Source: Garra rufa | Lineage: Eukaryota; Chordata; Actinopteri; Cypriniformes; Cyprinidae | DNA length: 64,000 nt | Assembly: GCF_049309525.1 (NCBI RefSeq) | Contig: NC_133384.1 | Coordinates: 15,161,085 to 15,225,084 of the forward strand | Direction of reading: 5' to 3' | Shown: one piece after another, positions 43,016 through 54,422 of the stretch | How the letters are laid out: every line of letters starts with the position of its first letter | Position numbering within the stretch: the first letter of the stretch is position 1 | Position numbers and translations under genes: made by a program | Notes under the pieces: model-generated | Seen by the model: only the letters and a program-made list of their open reading frames with translations | The model's database searches: none | Told to the model about the DNA's origin: nothing

Positions 43016-44929
43016 TCACATACCGGTTTCGCAAGATGGCGAGTGATTGCCATCCCCTGGCATTAGATGGATCTCCGGCGTAAACATGTGGTTCTCTACC
43101 TTGTGTTCACTTTGGTTAGAGTCTGGCTTTTCCTCCCCATTACTACCGACTACCACTTGAGTGCAGTTTTGTGCTGCTAGTTTGGGTGAGGAGATGGCTG
43201 CGGAAGCCACTTCCATTTGGTTCTGTTCCTCCTGGTAATCCTCTTCCTCCAGGTTCCCCAGAAGCAATGCCGTTTCTCCAGGATGGTACCTACCGGCTAG
43301 CATCTTCGGAGAAAGAACCAAGCCTTTCACTGGGATGCTACCCAGCATTTCCGAATCTGAACAAAGAGGAGAGCACTCTCCCTCCGGGGAGTCGTCTTCC
43401 AGAAGACTGTTGTTGATATCCTGTGGAGAAGAAGTGTTGGGTGGTGTCAGAGGAGCGTCTTCTGGTGTTTCTATGAAGTTGACTTTGAGGCCCTTTGAGG
43501 TCTTCTGATTTGTGCCTCGAATGGAGCTTCTGATGTTCTCGATGACCTCATTGAAGTTCTCGCCATCTGGCTGCTCTCGATTGAGAGTCTCAGAGTTCTC
43601 CTCGGGACTCATATCAGAGGGCGTCAGCTGGCCGAGGTGAAGGTGCGGAGGTACTTTCGGTTGCCTTTGCTGAACCTGCTCTGCTGTATAAGAAGTCGCC
43701 TTCTCACCCAGTCCAAATTCAGCGGTGCAGCTTGCAAAGCTATCAACACTTGATATGCTCCTGACATCGGTGATTGCTCTTTCCTTGGGCTGTTCGGTGA
43801 CTTCCTTCATCTCAAACTCTACCTCGTGGTTTGACACAGCTGCAGGTTGTGTGCTGTTAATTGTGTTGAGATCAGAGAAGGACTGTGTCTTTGTCATCTG
43901 ATTATACATTTCCTCCAGTTTCTGAGCATTTAGATGCTGTGGACTCGGTGTCCTGACATATTCCCGTGAGCCGTTTGGGCCGCTGTCGGGAAACTTCTTG
44001 TCGAAGGATCTGAGGCTGGTATCCGAGGATGTGCGCTGTGGAACACCCCACCGGCTCGGAGAAAGGTGGTTGTCCATTGGCTGTTTATCGTCGCCTTTGT
44101 CTACAGCGACGTCCATTAGCTCCATACTTCGTGCAAAGGCTTCTTTCAGGTTCATTGAGACAATGCTGCCATTTCTCTTGGCTCGCTCTAAGGCCTCTCT
44201 TCTCTTGATGGCTTTCTCCTGTCGTTTCTGCTCCTTGTAGAACTCGGAGAAGTTATTCACAATAATAGGGATGGGTAAGGCAATGACCAGCACACCAGCA
44301 ATGCAGCAAAGTCCTCCGACTATCTTGCCAAGCAGAGTCTGTGGGTAAATATCTCCATAACCCACTGTAGTCATAGTAATTGTAGCCCACCAAAACGAAG
44401 CTGGGATGCTGGTGAATTTAGTTGCATCCTCGTCCTTCTCTGCAAAGAAGACCAAACTTGAGAATATCATGATTCCCATGGCTAAGAACAAAATGAGTAA
44501 GCCCAGCTCATTGTAGCTGCGCCTGAGGGTGAATCCGAGAGACTGCAGTCCTGTTGAATGTCTCGCCAACTTCAGAATCCTCAATATTCTCATGATGCGG
44601 AATATCTGCACCACCCTCCTCACGTTCTGGAACTGCAGCACGCTTTTGTTTGACTCGGTCAGGAAAATAGTGACGTAGTAGGGTAGTATAGCTAATAAGT
44701 CAATGACATTTAGCGGCCCTTTGAAGAATTTCCACTTGTTTGGAGATGACAGGAAGCGCAGGAGATACTCCATTGTAAACCATGCAATGCACACGGCTTC
44801 AACGTGAGCGAGTTGAGGATTGTCATTGGCCTGGCCAAATTCGTCCGTCACTTGGAGTTCGGGCAGGGTGTTCAGGGAAAGTGCAATAGTTGAAAGAACG
44901 ATGAACAGAATGGATATGATGGCCAATAT
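43016..44929 (-). CDS. kcnb2: Voltage-gated potassium channel Kv2.2, last coding exon
   Basis: Kv2 alpha subunits form delayed-rectifier K+ channels and also endoplasmic reticulum-plasma membrane junctions in neurons. The exon starts at 44929 after TTTTCTTGCAG in phase 0 and runs open for 637 codons to TGA at 43016-43018. Numbering from the exon start: end of S1 (ILAIISILFIVLSTIAL), S2 (~45-63), S3 (~73-92), S4 with repeated Arg (QNVRRVVQIFRIMRILRILK, ~101-122), S5 (~142-165), selectivity filter TVGYGD (~188-193), S6 with the PIP hinge (~219-221). The C-tail carries RSISSVDSFASC (~390-401), the proximal clustering motif. SSPNKWKFFKGPLNVIDL, EDATKFTSIPASF and the terminal ENHMFTPEIHLMPGD favour Kv2.2 over Kv2.1. 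The T1 domain exon lies beyond the window. The tail is shorter than in mammals. Confidence 0.96.
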   Translation of the reverse strand: MLAIISILFIVLSTIALSLNTLPELQVTDEFGQANDNPQLAHVEAVCIAWFTMEYLLRFLSSPNKWKFFKGPLNVIDLLAILPYYVTIFLTESNKSVLQFQNVRRVVQIFRIMRILRILKLARHSTGLQSLGFTLRRSYNELGLLILFLAMGIMIFSSLVFFAEKDEDATKFTSIPASFWWATITMTTVGYGDIYPQTLLGKIVGGLCCIAGVLVIALPIPIIVNNFSEFYKEQKRQEKAIKRREALERAKRNGSIVSMNLKEAFARSMELMDVAVDKGDDKQPMDNHLSPSRWGVPQRTSSDTSLRSFDKKFPDSGPNGSREYVRTPSPQHLNAQKLEEMYNQMTKTQSFSDLNTINSTQPAAVSNHEVEFEMKEVTEQPKERAITDVRSISSVDSFASCTAEFGLGEKATSYTAEQVQQRQPKVPPHLHLGQLTPSDMSPEENSETLNREQPDGENFNEVIENIRSSIRGTNQKTSKGLKVNFIETPEDAPLTPPNTSSPQDINNSLLEDDSPEGECSPLCSDSEMLGSIPVKGLVLSPKMLAGRYHPGETALLLGNLEEEDYQEEQNQMEVASAAISSPKLAAQNCTQVVVGSNGEEKPDSNQSEHKVENHMFTPEIHLMPGDGNHSPSCETGM

Positions 44930-47375
44930 CTGCAAGAAAAAGAAAGGAAAGCGTCATTATGGTTTTTTCTTTAACACACTTCATTATTCATTATGCAAAA
45001 TGTACAAAAGATTTTGTTCAGTGCTAAAGATAAACTTGCAACTTGCAATTAGTTCACTTTCTAAAATACAAATTTCCTGATCATTTACTAACCCCTCTCA
45101 TCTAAGATGCTCATGTCTTTCTTTCTTACGTTGAAAAGAAATTAAGGTTTTTGAGGAAAACATTCCAGGATTTTTCTCCATTTTTTCTGCATTTGCTTAT
45201 GCAATGAAAGCACAAGAACACAAAGACTTTGTCTCACTCTTTATACATACATATAGACTTTGTCTCACTCTTTATACATACATATAATCTTATTTTCCTA
45301 AAATAATGTTTTTTTAAACATTTAAATGAGAGGCACATCCATTCTAGTAGACAGTTAAATAGAAAGTTGATATTACTTTCTATTTAATTTTCTACTAAAA
45401 TTTGATTTGATTTGATTTGATTTAAGGATCAATTTGCTTTGCAATTACATATTGTTGGCACCAAGATTAAAGGTTAAAACATAGTCTTTAGATGTCATTT
45501 GTCTTGATTTTAGCCTTTACAGCCTCAAAACCTTTGCATGCCTTTTCTCATGAGCTTTATGTATCTCAAGCATCAAGGTTAATTGGTCCTAGAACAGCTC
45601 TGGAAAATTTGATAACATAAAAACACACCAAATCCATTTTGTTATGATAAGAGGAGTCAGATTTGCTGCATGTTTTGTTGCATGTAGGACCGGAAACCAT
45701 AAAAATAAAGGCATAAATAAAACCAGTACAAAAATAGCATCCCATTTTCTTTGATTACCTGTGTTGAAGGGGACCTCAATGAATGAGCGAGCATATGGCA
45801 TGAATATCAAACAAGAGCATGAATGAAGTGACAGCTCTCTGCCCGTAAATGGCTTCAGTAAATGAATGAGTGGGAGGATCAAGCGTGAGTAGGCCTTCCT
45901 GCCCCTATTGACCAACTGCAGGTTGAGCTTTTCCAATCGGAGCAGGTCGAAGATAACAGCCATGCCTTCAGCCAAAACTTACAACACTGGTCCCATTTGA
46001 AATCATGGCCTTGCTCTGTTTTATTACACCTAGTTCAAAAAAAGATAACTAAGAATTGCTTTTTAAAAGACCTGGCAAATTCTCTGTTCTCTCAATGATT
46101 TTTTTCTCATTCTTTATTGTCTGGCAATCCAGTGAAAGACGGATTTGGCTATACATAACTTGTCACATGGACAGGCCACCTGATGCGATAATGTTCTTTA
46201 TCTAGTATTCCTTTGTAATCTCCTGCATCTTCAGATGTTTTGCGAGATTGTGACGACGCACAGACAAAAACTCCCGGAGCTTAGCTATAGCAAGCAGCGA
46301 ATTCAAATGATGTCATGATGATTAAACATCTCTAGCATTTCTGGCTCCTTTTGCATAATTCAAAAAGGGTAAATCAGTTACTTAAGTGTCTCATATATCT
46401 AGTTTATCTTCCTTTACAAACATTGATTCCTGGCCAATGTAAAACCGCATGCTAATGCTCCATTTCCTGTGGTGTACCATGACTGTATTACATAAGCCAG
46501 TGGCGTGTACAGCTGTGAAGCTGCAAGAGACAGTTTTATATACAAGTAACATTTACTTGCTACAGTATTTAAAAAAAAAAGGCCACAATATTTAGTTCCT
46601 GTTTTAACTCTTCTAACCCAAAACAATATTTGATAAATGTCCAATTAATCTTTAGAGGTCAAAATTGCAGCGGATGAAAGGTGACTATAATTCTGAAGGT
46701 CTCCAGGAATATTAGGGCTAATGAATCAAATCTTCCATGGCAGACCTACAGCCTTTTATAAATGAGAGTAGGATTGATATTTATTAGAAGAGACGTCTCT
46801 CAATCATCTCTAGCACAGTTCAGGTGATTCTGAAGGGTGCATAACTTTCTCTGACCTTGGTGTGTCAGAGGAGTGAGCACTCTCCTTTTCTTTGTGAAAA
46901 TGAATTGTGGCTGTGCTACTAAAGCTGTTGTTTTCTTTGCGCACAAAAAGTATTCTTGTAATGTCATAACATTATGGTTGAACCACTAATGTTACATGGA
47001 CTATTTTAATGATGTCCTTACTACCTTTCTGGGTCTTTAACGTGGTAGTTGTATTGCTGTCTATGCAGGGTCAGTGTTAATTTGTGTTAATTTGTGTTCC
47101 AAAGATTACACAAGGTCTTACGGGTTTGGAACAACATAAGGGTGAGTAATAATGATAGAATTTTAATTTCTGAGTGAACTATCCCTTAAAACATGAGAAC
47201 ATATTCAACATGGTGTTTTCACCATTAAATAACTGACCTTCAAATAGTCTGTGAATTAAAGCAAAACTAAAATAATAAAATATTAGGTGTAAAATACTGT
47301 TTTGGATGGTAGGGGGTCTGGGTATTCATCAATATTGGTTTCCGCCACTGAATAAAAATAACTAAATAAATGAAT
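44930..47375 (-). other. kcnb2 intron, proximal part
   Basis: Intron 5' of the last exon. It holds a truncated family-C MITE (45051-45185), a direct duplication of AGACTTTGTCTCACTCTTTA (45226 and 45258), a (GATTT)n patch at 45401-45422, and a family fragment at 47127-47190 ending GAGTGAACTATCCCTTAA. The 128-residue minus frame at 45589-45975 has no recognisable domain. Confidence 0.7.
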
Positions 47376-48310
47376 AATTGTGACTTTTTATCTCACAATT
47401 TTGACTTTGTGTCTGCAGTTGCGAGTTTACATCTCAATTTCGAGATATAAACTCGCAATCCTCACCTTTTACCTCAGAGCTGTGAGATATATAAACTCGC
47501 AATTGCGAGATATAAAGTCAGAATTGAGACAAAAACTCGCAATTCTGACTTTTTTCCTCAGAGCTGTGAGATATAAACTCACAACTGCGAGTTATAAAGT
47601 CAGAATTGAGACATAAACTTGCAATTCTGAGACATAAACTTGCAATTCTGAGAAATAAACACTCAATTCTTAGAGATAAACTCAACTCTGAGAAATAAAG
47701 TCAGAATTGAGGCATAAACTCGCAATTCTGACTTTTCCCTCTGCGTTGTGAGATATAAACTCACAATTGCAAGTTATAAAGTCAGAATTGAGACATAAAC
47801 TTGCAATTCTGAGACATAAACTCACAATTCTGAGAAATAAACACTCAATTCCTAGAGATAAACTCTCAATTCTGAGAAATAATGTCAGAATAGTAAAAAT
47901 AAATAAAAATAAAGTCAGAATTGTGAGATATAAACTCGCTATTCTGACTTTTTTCCTCGAAATTGTGATATATAACTTTGCAGTTGCGAGTTATAAAATC
48001 AGAATTGAAACAAACTTGCAATTTTGACTTTTTTCCTCAAGAGTTGTGAGATATAAACTTGCAGTTGTGAGTTATAGTCATAATTGACTTGCAATTCTGA
48101 GACAAACACAATTCTGAGAAATAAACTCTCAATTCTGAGAAATGAAGTCAGAATTGTGAGATTTAAACTCACTATTCTGACTTTTTTCTACAGAGTTGAG
48201 ATATAACCTTGCAGTTGTGAGTTATAAAATCAGAATTGAAACATAAACTTGCAATTTTGAGAAATAAATTCAGAATTGCGAGATGCAAACTTGCATTTGC
48301 AAGAAAAAGA
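47376..48310. repeat. Palindromic GCAATT/AATTGC tandem array related to left-edge satellite
   Basis: Words ACTCGCAATTCTGACTTTTT, GAGATATAAACTCGCAATTG, TATAAAGTCAGAATTGAG and ATTCTGAGAAATAAACTC recur in both orientations. The CGCAATTCTGACTTTTT core is the same as in the array at 1-3480, but here it alternates with its inverse, so the array can fold extensively. It lies in the kcnb2 intron. Confidence 0.88.
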
Positions 48311-48439
48311 ATTATCTGCTTTTTTGTATAAAATAGGTAACCAAGCAGTTAATTTTTAGTTTAACTATCCCTTTAATATTAATAATTCTATTGACAGTCC
48401 TAGATACAAACAGGCCTAGATACAAAATAAATATTTTTA

Positions 48440-48563
48440 TCACTACTGTTCAAAAGTTTCAGTTTGGGTTCAGTCAGATTAAAAAAAAAAAAAAAAGCAA
48501 TACTTATTCAGCAAGGATGCGTTAAATAATCAAACTTGACAGTAAAGACATTTCTGAAGGATC
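48440..48563. mobile_element. Dispersed repeat fragment (distantly similar to family A)
   Basis: Contains ACTACTGTTCAAAAGTTTCA, TTATTCAGCAAGGATGCGTT and ATTTCTGAAGGATCATGAAG, words of a common fish element. An A tract is at 48481-48496. Confidence 0.5.
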
Positions 48564-48616
48564 ATGAAGGACAATGGCTGCAAAAAAATCAGCTTGCTTT
48601 GCACCACAGGAATATA

Positions 48617-49046
48617 TGTGACCCTGGACCACAAAACCAGTCTTAAGTCGCTGGGGTTTGTTTGTAGCAATAGCCAAAAATACATTGCATGGGTCAAAAT
48701 TTTAGATTTTTCTTTTATGCCAAAAATCATTGAGAAATTAAGTAAAGTTCATGTTCCATGAAGATTTTTTGTAAAATTCCTACTGTAAACATATCAAAAT
48801 TATGATTAGTAATATGCATTGTTAAGAACCTAATTTGGACAACTTTAAAGGTGATTTTCTCAGTCTTTTTGATTTTTTTGCATCCTCAGATTTCTGATTT
48901 CAAATAGATGTATCTCAGTCAAATATTGTCCGATCCTAACAAACCATACATCAATAGAAAGCTTATTTATTGAGCTTTCATATGATGTATAAATCTCAGT
49001 TTTGTCAAATTTAACCTTATGACTGGTTTTGTGGTCCAGGGTCACA
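48617..49046. mobile_element. MITE, family B copy 3 (best preserved ends)
   Basis: Left end TGTGACCCTGGACCACAAAA and right end, read inverted, TGTGACCCTGGACCACAAAA are identical. TATA-like flanks are seen on both sides (AATATA before, TATG after). Length 430. Confidence 0.88.
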
Positions 49047-50379
49047 TATGGTCCCACAAAAGGCACTCATCATTCCAGTCCCCTCTGTGTTGATTTCTAC
49101 TGTATTGTTCTTGCACCGTTAATGCAAAGTATACATCTGCAGTGGTGAATAAAGTGATAGTGATGTCATACAGGGAGCAGCTTAAGTGCCCGCTCATTCA
49201 AACCACTGAATCCGTCCAATATTACAAGCCGACCGCATACATGGTTAAACCATAATATAAGGCATGCTCAAGCCCAAAGATCTGGCCATGAAATGAGCTA
49301 ATGCCTTTTATCTCAGTTCCCGCTGTTCTACATTTTGTAAAGCAAGAGCGCTTGTGCAGGAAGTATTATAATGAGCACTCGGTGGAAACCTATTAGCAGC
49401 ATGTCCCATCAGTCAAGCACGGATTTTCTGAAGAAGTGTGAAGTCATGATGTTCCTAGGACACTGAGTGCTGTCTCACCCTACTCTCCTGAGCAACTTCA
49501 ATCCTGTTCTGGATTACAACAACAGCAGTGTGCCATTTATCTGCACTGCATGTACTTGCAATGTGTTGTGGAATTTATTGAACTAACTAAAGTCATAAAT
49601 ATTATTTAACCTCCCGCCCTAGCTCTTTCTATCAATCAGTCACATGCTTGCACCTCCCAAACATCTGGAAATCACATATACTCACAGGCAACATTACAGA
49701 GAGTAGGGTCAAATGAATACGGATCAAAGTGTCTGACCTTATTTCCACGAATCATATAGAAGTGGCCTGCCTTAACTTAAATGAAGTGGGAGCTGTTAGG
49801 AGATAAGTTACGACGCGCATCCATGTATGCTTCACGGTTTCATTGGGATAATCCCTTTAGGAAGGACCCCATGGACCTCACTTTCTGACCCAGGAACAGT
49901 TAGAAAGGTTGCTCGCTCCTGCCTGTGCATTAACGTCATTGCCTAGGAGGACACACATTGCCTGTAGTTGTTTTGTCTGCTGCAAAAGCTCATCCAGCAG
50001 CTTCCAATAAATCTATAAAATGTGTTATGTGAGCTTTGGGATTAAATGTTTTGTCCTGTGGCACAAAGATGAGTGTAACAAAAAGGGAAACATGTCTCTG
50101 AAAAGACCTGGCATGGGGCAGTGTTAACAAAATTACGGTGTTAACGAAGGTCTAAAATTTAAATTTAGTCGCAATAGTTGTTTCACACAAAATTTTGTAA
50201 AATTTTGTTTTTGTAATTTTGTAAAACACACTTTTAATAATCAAACGTCAGTGCAAAAATAAACTGGAAAATAAATTCTGCATATCTATTCTACAAAAGA
50301 AGGTTTGTGTTTACATACTATATGTGTGTGTCCTATGTATATATAAATACACACACGCGTATATATTAAGGAAAATAAT
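49047..50379 (-). other. kcnb2 intron, unremarkable
   Basis: Single-copy-looking intron sequence of moderate composition without open frames of note; slightly GC-richer at 49600-49990. A (TGTG/ATAC) patch is at 50319-50360. Confidence 0.5.
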
Positions 50380-52170
50380 ACTCGAACATTTTAGTGGTGT
50401 CAAATTGATTAATTGTGATTTAAGCACATCCAAAATAAAAGTTTGTGTTTAATTTTTCTGTGTTTTAGTTTGTGTTTGCGTAAATATACGCACTTTTATT
50501 TTGGATGCTATTAATCATGATTAATCATTTTGCAGCCCTAATATTTAACCAATTTACTGCTGTCAAATCAATTAATTGTGATTTAATATTTTTGCAGCCC
50601 TAATATTCAACCATTTCACTGCTGTCAAATCGATTAATCATGATTAATTGTTTGCAGCCCTAATGTTCAAACATTTTAGTGGTGTCAAATTGGCTAATTG
50701 TGATTAATCATTTTGCAGCCCTAATACTAAACCATTTTACTGATGTCAAATCGATTAATTGGATTAATATTTTTGCAGCCCTAATATTCAACCATTTTAC
50801 TGCTGTCAGATCGATTATTCATGATAAATTGCGAGTAATCGTTTTGCGTAAATATACACACTACACACATACACATATATAGTACGTGAACACAAATTTT
50901 ATTTTAGATGCGATTAATCGTGATTAATCATTTTGCAGCCATAATATTCAAACATTTTAGTGCTGTCAAATTGATTAATCATGATAAACTGCAATTAATC
51001 GTTTTGCAGCCGTAATATTCAACCATTTTACTGCTGTCAAATAAATTAATCATGATTAATTGCGATTAATCGTTTTGCAGTCCTAATGCTCAAACATTTT
51101 AGTGCTGTCAAATTCGATTAATCATGATTAATTGTGATTATTTGTTTTGCAGTCCTAATGCTCAAAATTTTAGTGCTGTCAAATCGATTAATCGTCTTGC
51201 AGCCCTAATATTTAAACATTTTAGTGGTGTCAAGTTGATTAATAGTGATTAATTACATCCAAAATAAAAGTTTGTTTAATTTGTGTGTTTTAGTTTGTGT
51301 TTGAGTAAATATACACAGTACACACACATATATAGTACGTAAACACAAATTTTATTTTAGATGCGATTAATCGTGATTAATTGTTTTGCAGCCCTAATAT
51401 TCAAACATTTTAGTGCTGTCAAATCGATTAATCATGATAAACTGCAATTAATCGTTTTGCAGCCGTAATATTCAACCATTTTACTGCTGTCAAATAAATT
51501 AATCGTTAATTAATTTAATCGTTGTGCAGTCCTAATGTGTCAAATTTGATTAATCGTGATTAATAACATCCAAAAAAAATGTGTGTTTAATTTGTGTGTG
51601 TTTTAGTTTGTGTTTGCGTAAATATACACAGTACACATACACACATATATAGTACGTAAACCAAATTTTATTTTAGATGCAATTAATCGTGATGAATTGT
51701 TTTGCAGCCCTAATATTCAAACATTTTACTGCTGTCAAATCAGCTAATCGTGATTAACTGTTTTGCAGCCCTAATACTAAACCATTTTACTGCAGTCAAA
51801 TCAATTAACCATGACTAATTGCAATTAATTTGTTTTAGTTTGTGTTTGCGTAAATATACACAGTACACAAACACATATATAGTATGTGAACACAAATTTT
51901 ATTTTAGATGCGATTAATCGTGATTGTTTTGCAGCCCTAATATTCAGACATTTTAGTGCTGTCAAATTGGTTAATTGTGATTTAATCATTTTGCGGTCCT
52001 AATATTTAACCATTTTACTGCTGTCAAATTGATTAATCGTGATTAAAAAAGTTTGTTTAATTTGTGTGTTTTAGTTTGTGTTTGCTTAAACATACACAGT
52101 CATACACGTATATAGTGCGTGAACACAAACATTTATTTTGGATACGATTAATCGATTTGACAGCACTAAA
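50380..52170. repeat. Tandem array of GATTAATCGTGATTAAT / TTTTGCAGCCCTAATATTCA units
   Basis: About 25 degenerate units of ~65 bases built from CTGTCAAATCGATTAATC, GTGATTAATTGTTTTGCAG and CCCTAATATTCAAACATTTT. Several times they are interrupted by a longer module with CATCCAAAATAAAAGTTTGT, GTAAATATACACAGTACACA and TTTTATTTTAGATGCGATTA (around 50430-50520, 50845-50925, 51250-51370, 51560-51680, 51830-51915, 52040-52150). The modules look like tandemly amplified ends of a dispersed fish element. Confidence 0.88.
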
Positions 52171-52499
52171 CTTTTTTATATTAATTTGCATATTAAGACA
52201 TTTAAAATAAAATGTTAGTCAATTAACATTTTATTCTCATTTACATTTTTACTTTAGACAAGTGCAAAGTTAAATGAATGAACTACAAAATATTCAAACT
52301 TTTTACATTTTCAAACATTTTTCATATTAATTTTTATATTAATTAATTTAATCTAAGTAAAATCTAATTTTAGATGATAAAAGTAACATTTTAGATGATA
52401 AGTGCACAATTACACTAAATATTCAGACCTTTAATGAATATTTGAAACATTAAAACTAAAACTAAATTAAAACTAAAATTCATAGATATGATGACAAAA
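52171..52499 (-). other. kcnb2 intron, AT-rich degenerate repeat
   Basis: AT-rich sequence with recurring TTTTAGATGATAA and ATATTAATTT words; no further structure resolved. Confidence 0.4.
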
Positions 52500-52795
52500 T
52501 ATGTGGCCCTGGACCACAAAACCAGCCTTAATTAGCATGGGTATATTTGTAGCCAAAAATACATTGTATGGGTTAAAATTCTTATTTTTTATGCCAAAGA
52601 TCATTAGGATATTAAGTAAAGATTTCCTATCAAAATACATCATAATATATCAAAACTTAATTTTTGATTAGTAATATGCATTGCTATGAACTTCATTTGG
52701 ACAACTTTAAAGGTGATTTTCTCAATATTTAGATTTTTTGCACCCTTAGATTCCAGATTTATAAATAGCAGTATATTGGCCAAATTTTGTCTATT
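52500..52795. mobile_element. MITE, family B copy 4, right end lost
   Basis: Starts ATGTGGCCCTGGACCACAAA ACC, has interior AGTAATATGCATTGCTATGA, and ends within the family-B body at about 52795 next to a (CTAT)n patch at 52801-52818. Confidence 0.75.
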
Positions 52796-53855
52796 GTTCT
52801 ATTGTTCTATCTATCTATAGTTCGATGCCAAGACTCCTGGTGAGACTTCCAGGCTGGCTGATGTTTCTCACACTGATTTGTGTCATTGGAATATGAATGA
52901 GGAGAGGAAATACATAAAAGTAATTCCACTTCAACCTCAGCTTATGTGGACATAAGTCTCACTGACTGATCTGACAAGCTCAAGAGCTTTAGGTCCCGCC
53001 AAACCCAGAGCTGAGCAAGCATCTTTGAACATCCTATCTTTCCCCAATCCAGATCTTTCCATGTAAAGATGTTCAATAAGAAGACTTTGTGGAAAAAATC
53101 CAGCCAAGCATGCAACATCTACTTGCTTTATGGTCCCAAGGTTTTAATCACCTGTCACCTCGCCCTATGAATATGTTATTCCACCGGGACTCTAACTTCC
53201 GTTCAGCCACCTGTCACCAGGGACAGCTTGGTAATTTCCTGTCTTTCTTTGCACTGTGATTGGGCCTCACCTGCAAGCCGTGCAAGAAAAATGACCTAGG
53301 CCACACCAGTCTGTCTGTCAACCATGAGAGGTTATTGATTGAGTACACATCACATTATGGACCCTGCAAAGAGCAAGCGTTTGCCAAGACATATCGATCG
53401 GCCACTTTGTACATTATCGTGCCTGATGCACCTTGAAGTGGGACAGTTTGCTGTCCCGCGTCATCAATACGCACTCCAAAGATTGGGTTACTTCTTAAGC
53501 ATCAGATCAATTGCTGTCATTATGACTGGGGAAATGCTGAAGGATCACCCAGTGTGATACTCAAATATTATTTCCTGAATCAGATGATCTGCTAAAGAAC
53601 AATAGAAATATATGGTGCTTGCCGTTCCAGGTGAATGATGCTGCTGTCCTTGTGGAAAGTGGCATTGTAAAGCTTTAAATAGATTAATGAGCTTGCTTTA
53701 GAGACAAAAGATCAACAGAGTAATACATATTCAGTTATGAGATGTTATAGAGCTGCAGTAGTTAAAAATTTATAGAGCTACAATAGTTGAATGTCAAATA
53801 TCTTTTGTAACTGCAGGTGTAGCTAAAACTAAACGTTTTTGGTAACTAAAAGAAA
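52796..53855 (-). other. kcnb2 intron, no feature seen
   Basis: High-complexity intron sequence. The 72-residue plus frame at 53339-53557 has no recognisable domain. Confidence 0.5.
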
Positions 53856-54206
53856 CAACCTGATCTCATAACGAAAAAATACCTGTGGGAAATACCAATA
53901 AGTACATATCACTGCAGTTTCCAACAGAAATGTACACTGAGTGGCACTAAAAGAGTGTTCCGTTTTTCCCTGGAACAGGTGAACGTACATAATAGTATGT
54001 TTTATGTGACATTGGTTTTGTATGTGTCACCCCAGTTCTGACTTGAAATGTCCATTAACTGGTGCTATAAAACTAATGTTCTGTGATGTTTTAAAATAAC
54101 GTATCATCTGCACTACACCTAAACCTACTCCATAGTATGAAGCAAAATGAATGTGATGTAAAAACACAATCGCAGACATACCGCTTTAGCTTGTTTTTTA
54201 ATCTCT

Positions 54207-54422
54207 CATCTTTCAGCTCTTTGATTGTGAGTCATGTACTTATTGGTACTTAAATCACGTCTTGCGGAAAAGTTCCCACATGTACGTTTTCAAAACACGT
54301 TGAATAACAAGCTTGCTCAGTCGCTCAGCCAGCACAGGTTCGGACTTAGGATGCGGGATCCTTGGGTACGAATCCCGTGAAAAACATGAATCACGATGAA
54401 AGAGCTGAAAGATGAAAGATCG
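54207..54422. mobile_element. Small palindromic insertion with tRNA-like B-box
   Basis: Inverted ends TCTCATCTTTCAGCTCTTTG and, from the other side, TCTTTCATCTTTCAGCTCTT. It is present in the left arm of the foldback element but absent from the right arm, so it is a secondary insertion. The interior GGGATCCTTGGGTACGAATC CCG resembles a tRNA T-arm/B-box (GGTTCGAATCC), preceded by GCTTGCTCAGTCGCTCAGCC. Possible tRNA-derived SINE relic. Confidence 0.5.

Noticed and set aside
43016..44929. Assignment to kcnb1 (Kv2.1)
   Set aside because: DEDATKFTSIP, SSPNKWKF and the C-terminal PEIH block are Kv2.2-like, and the terf1 neighbour agrees with kcnb2.
45589..45975. 128-codon minus-strand frame in the kcnb2 intron
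   Set aside because: No domain or splice support, and no conservation evidence available; it could be chance in unique sequence.
50679..50882. 67-codon frame in the GATTAAT array
   Set aside because: Translation of the tandem repeat.
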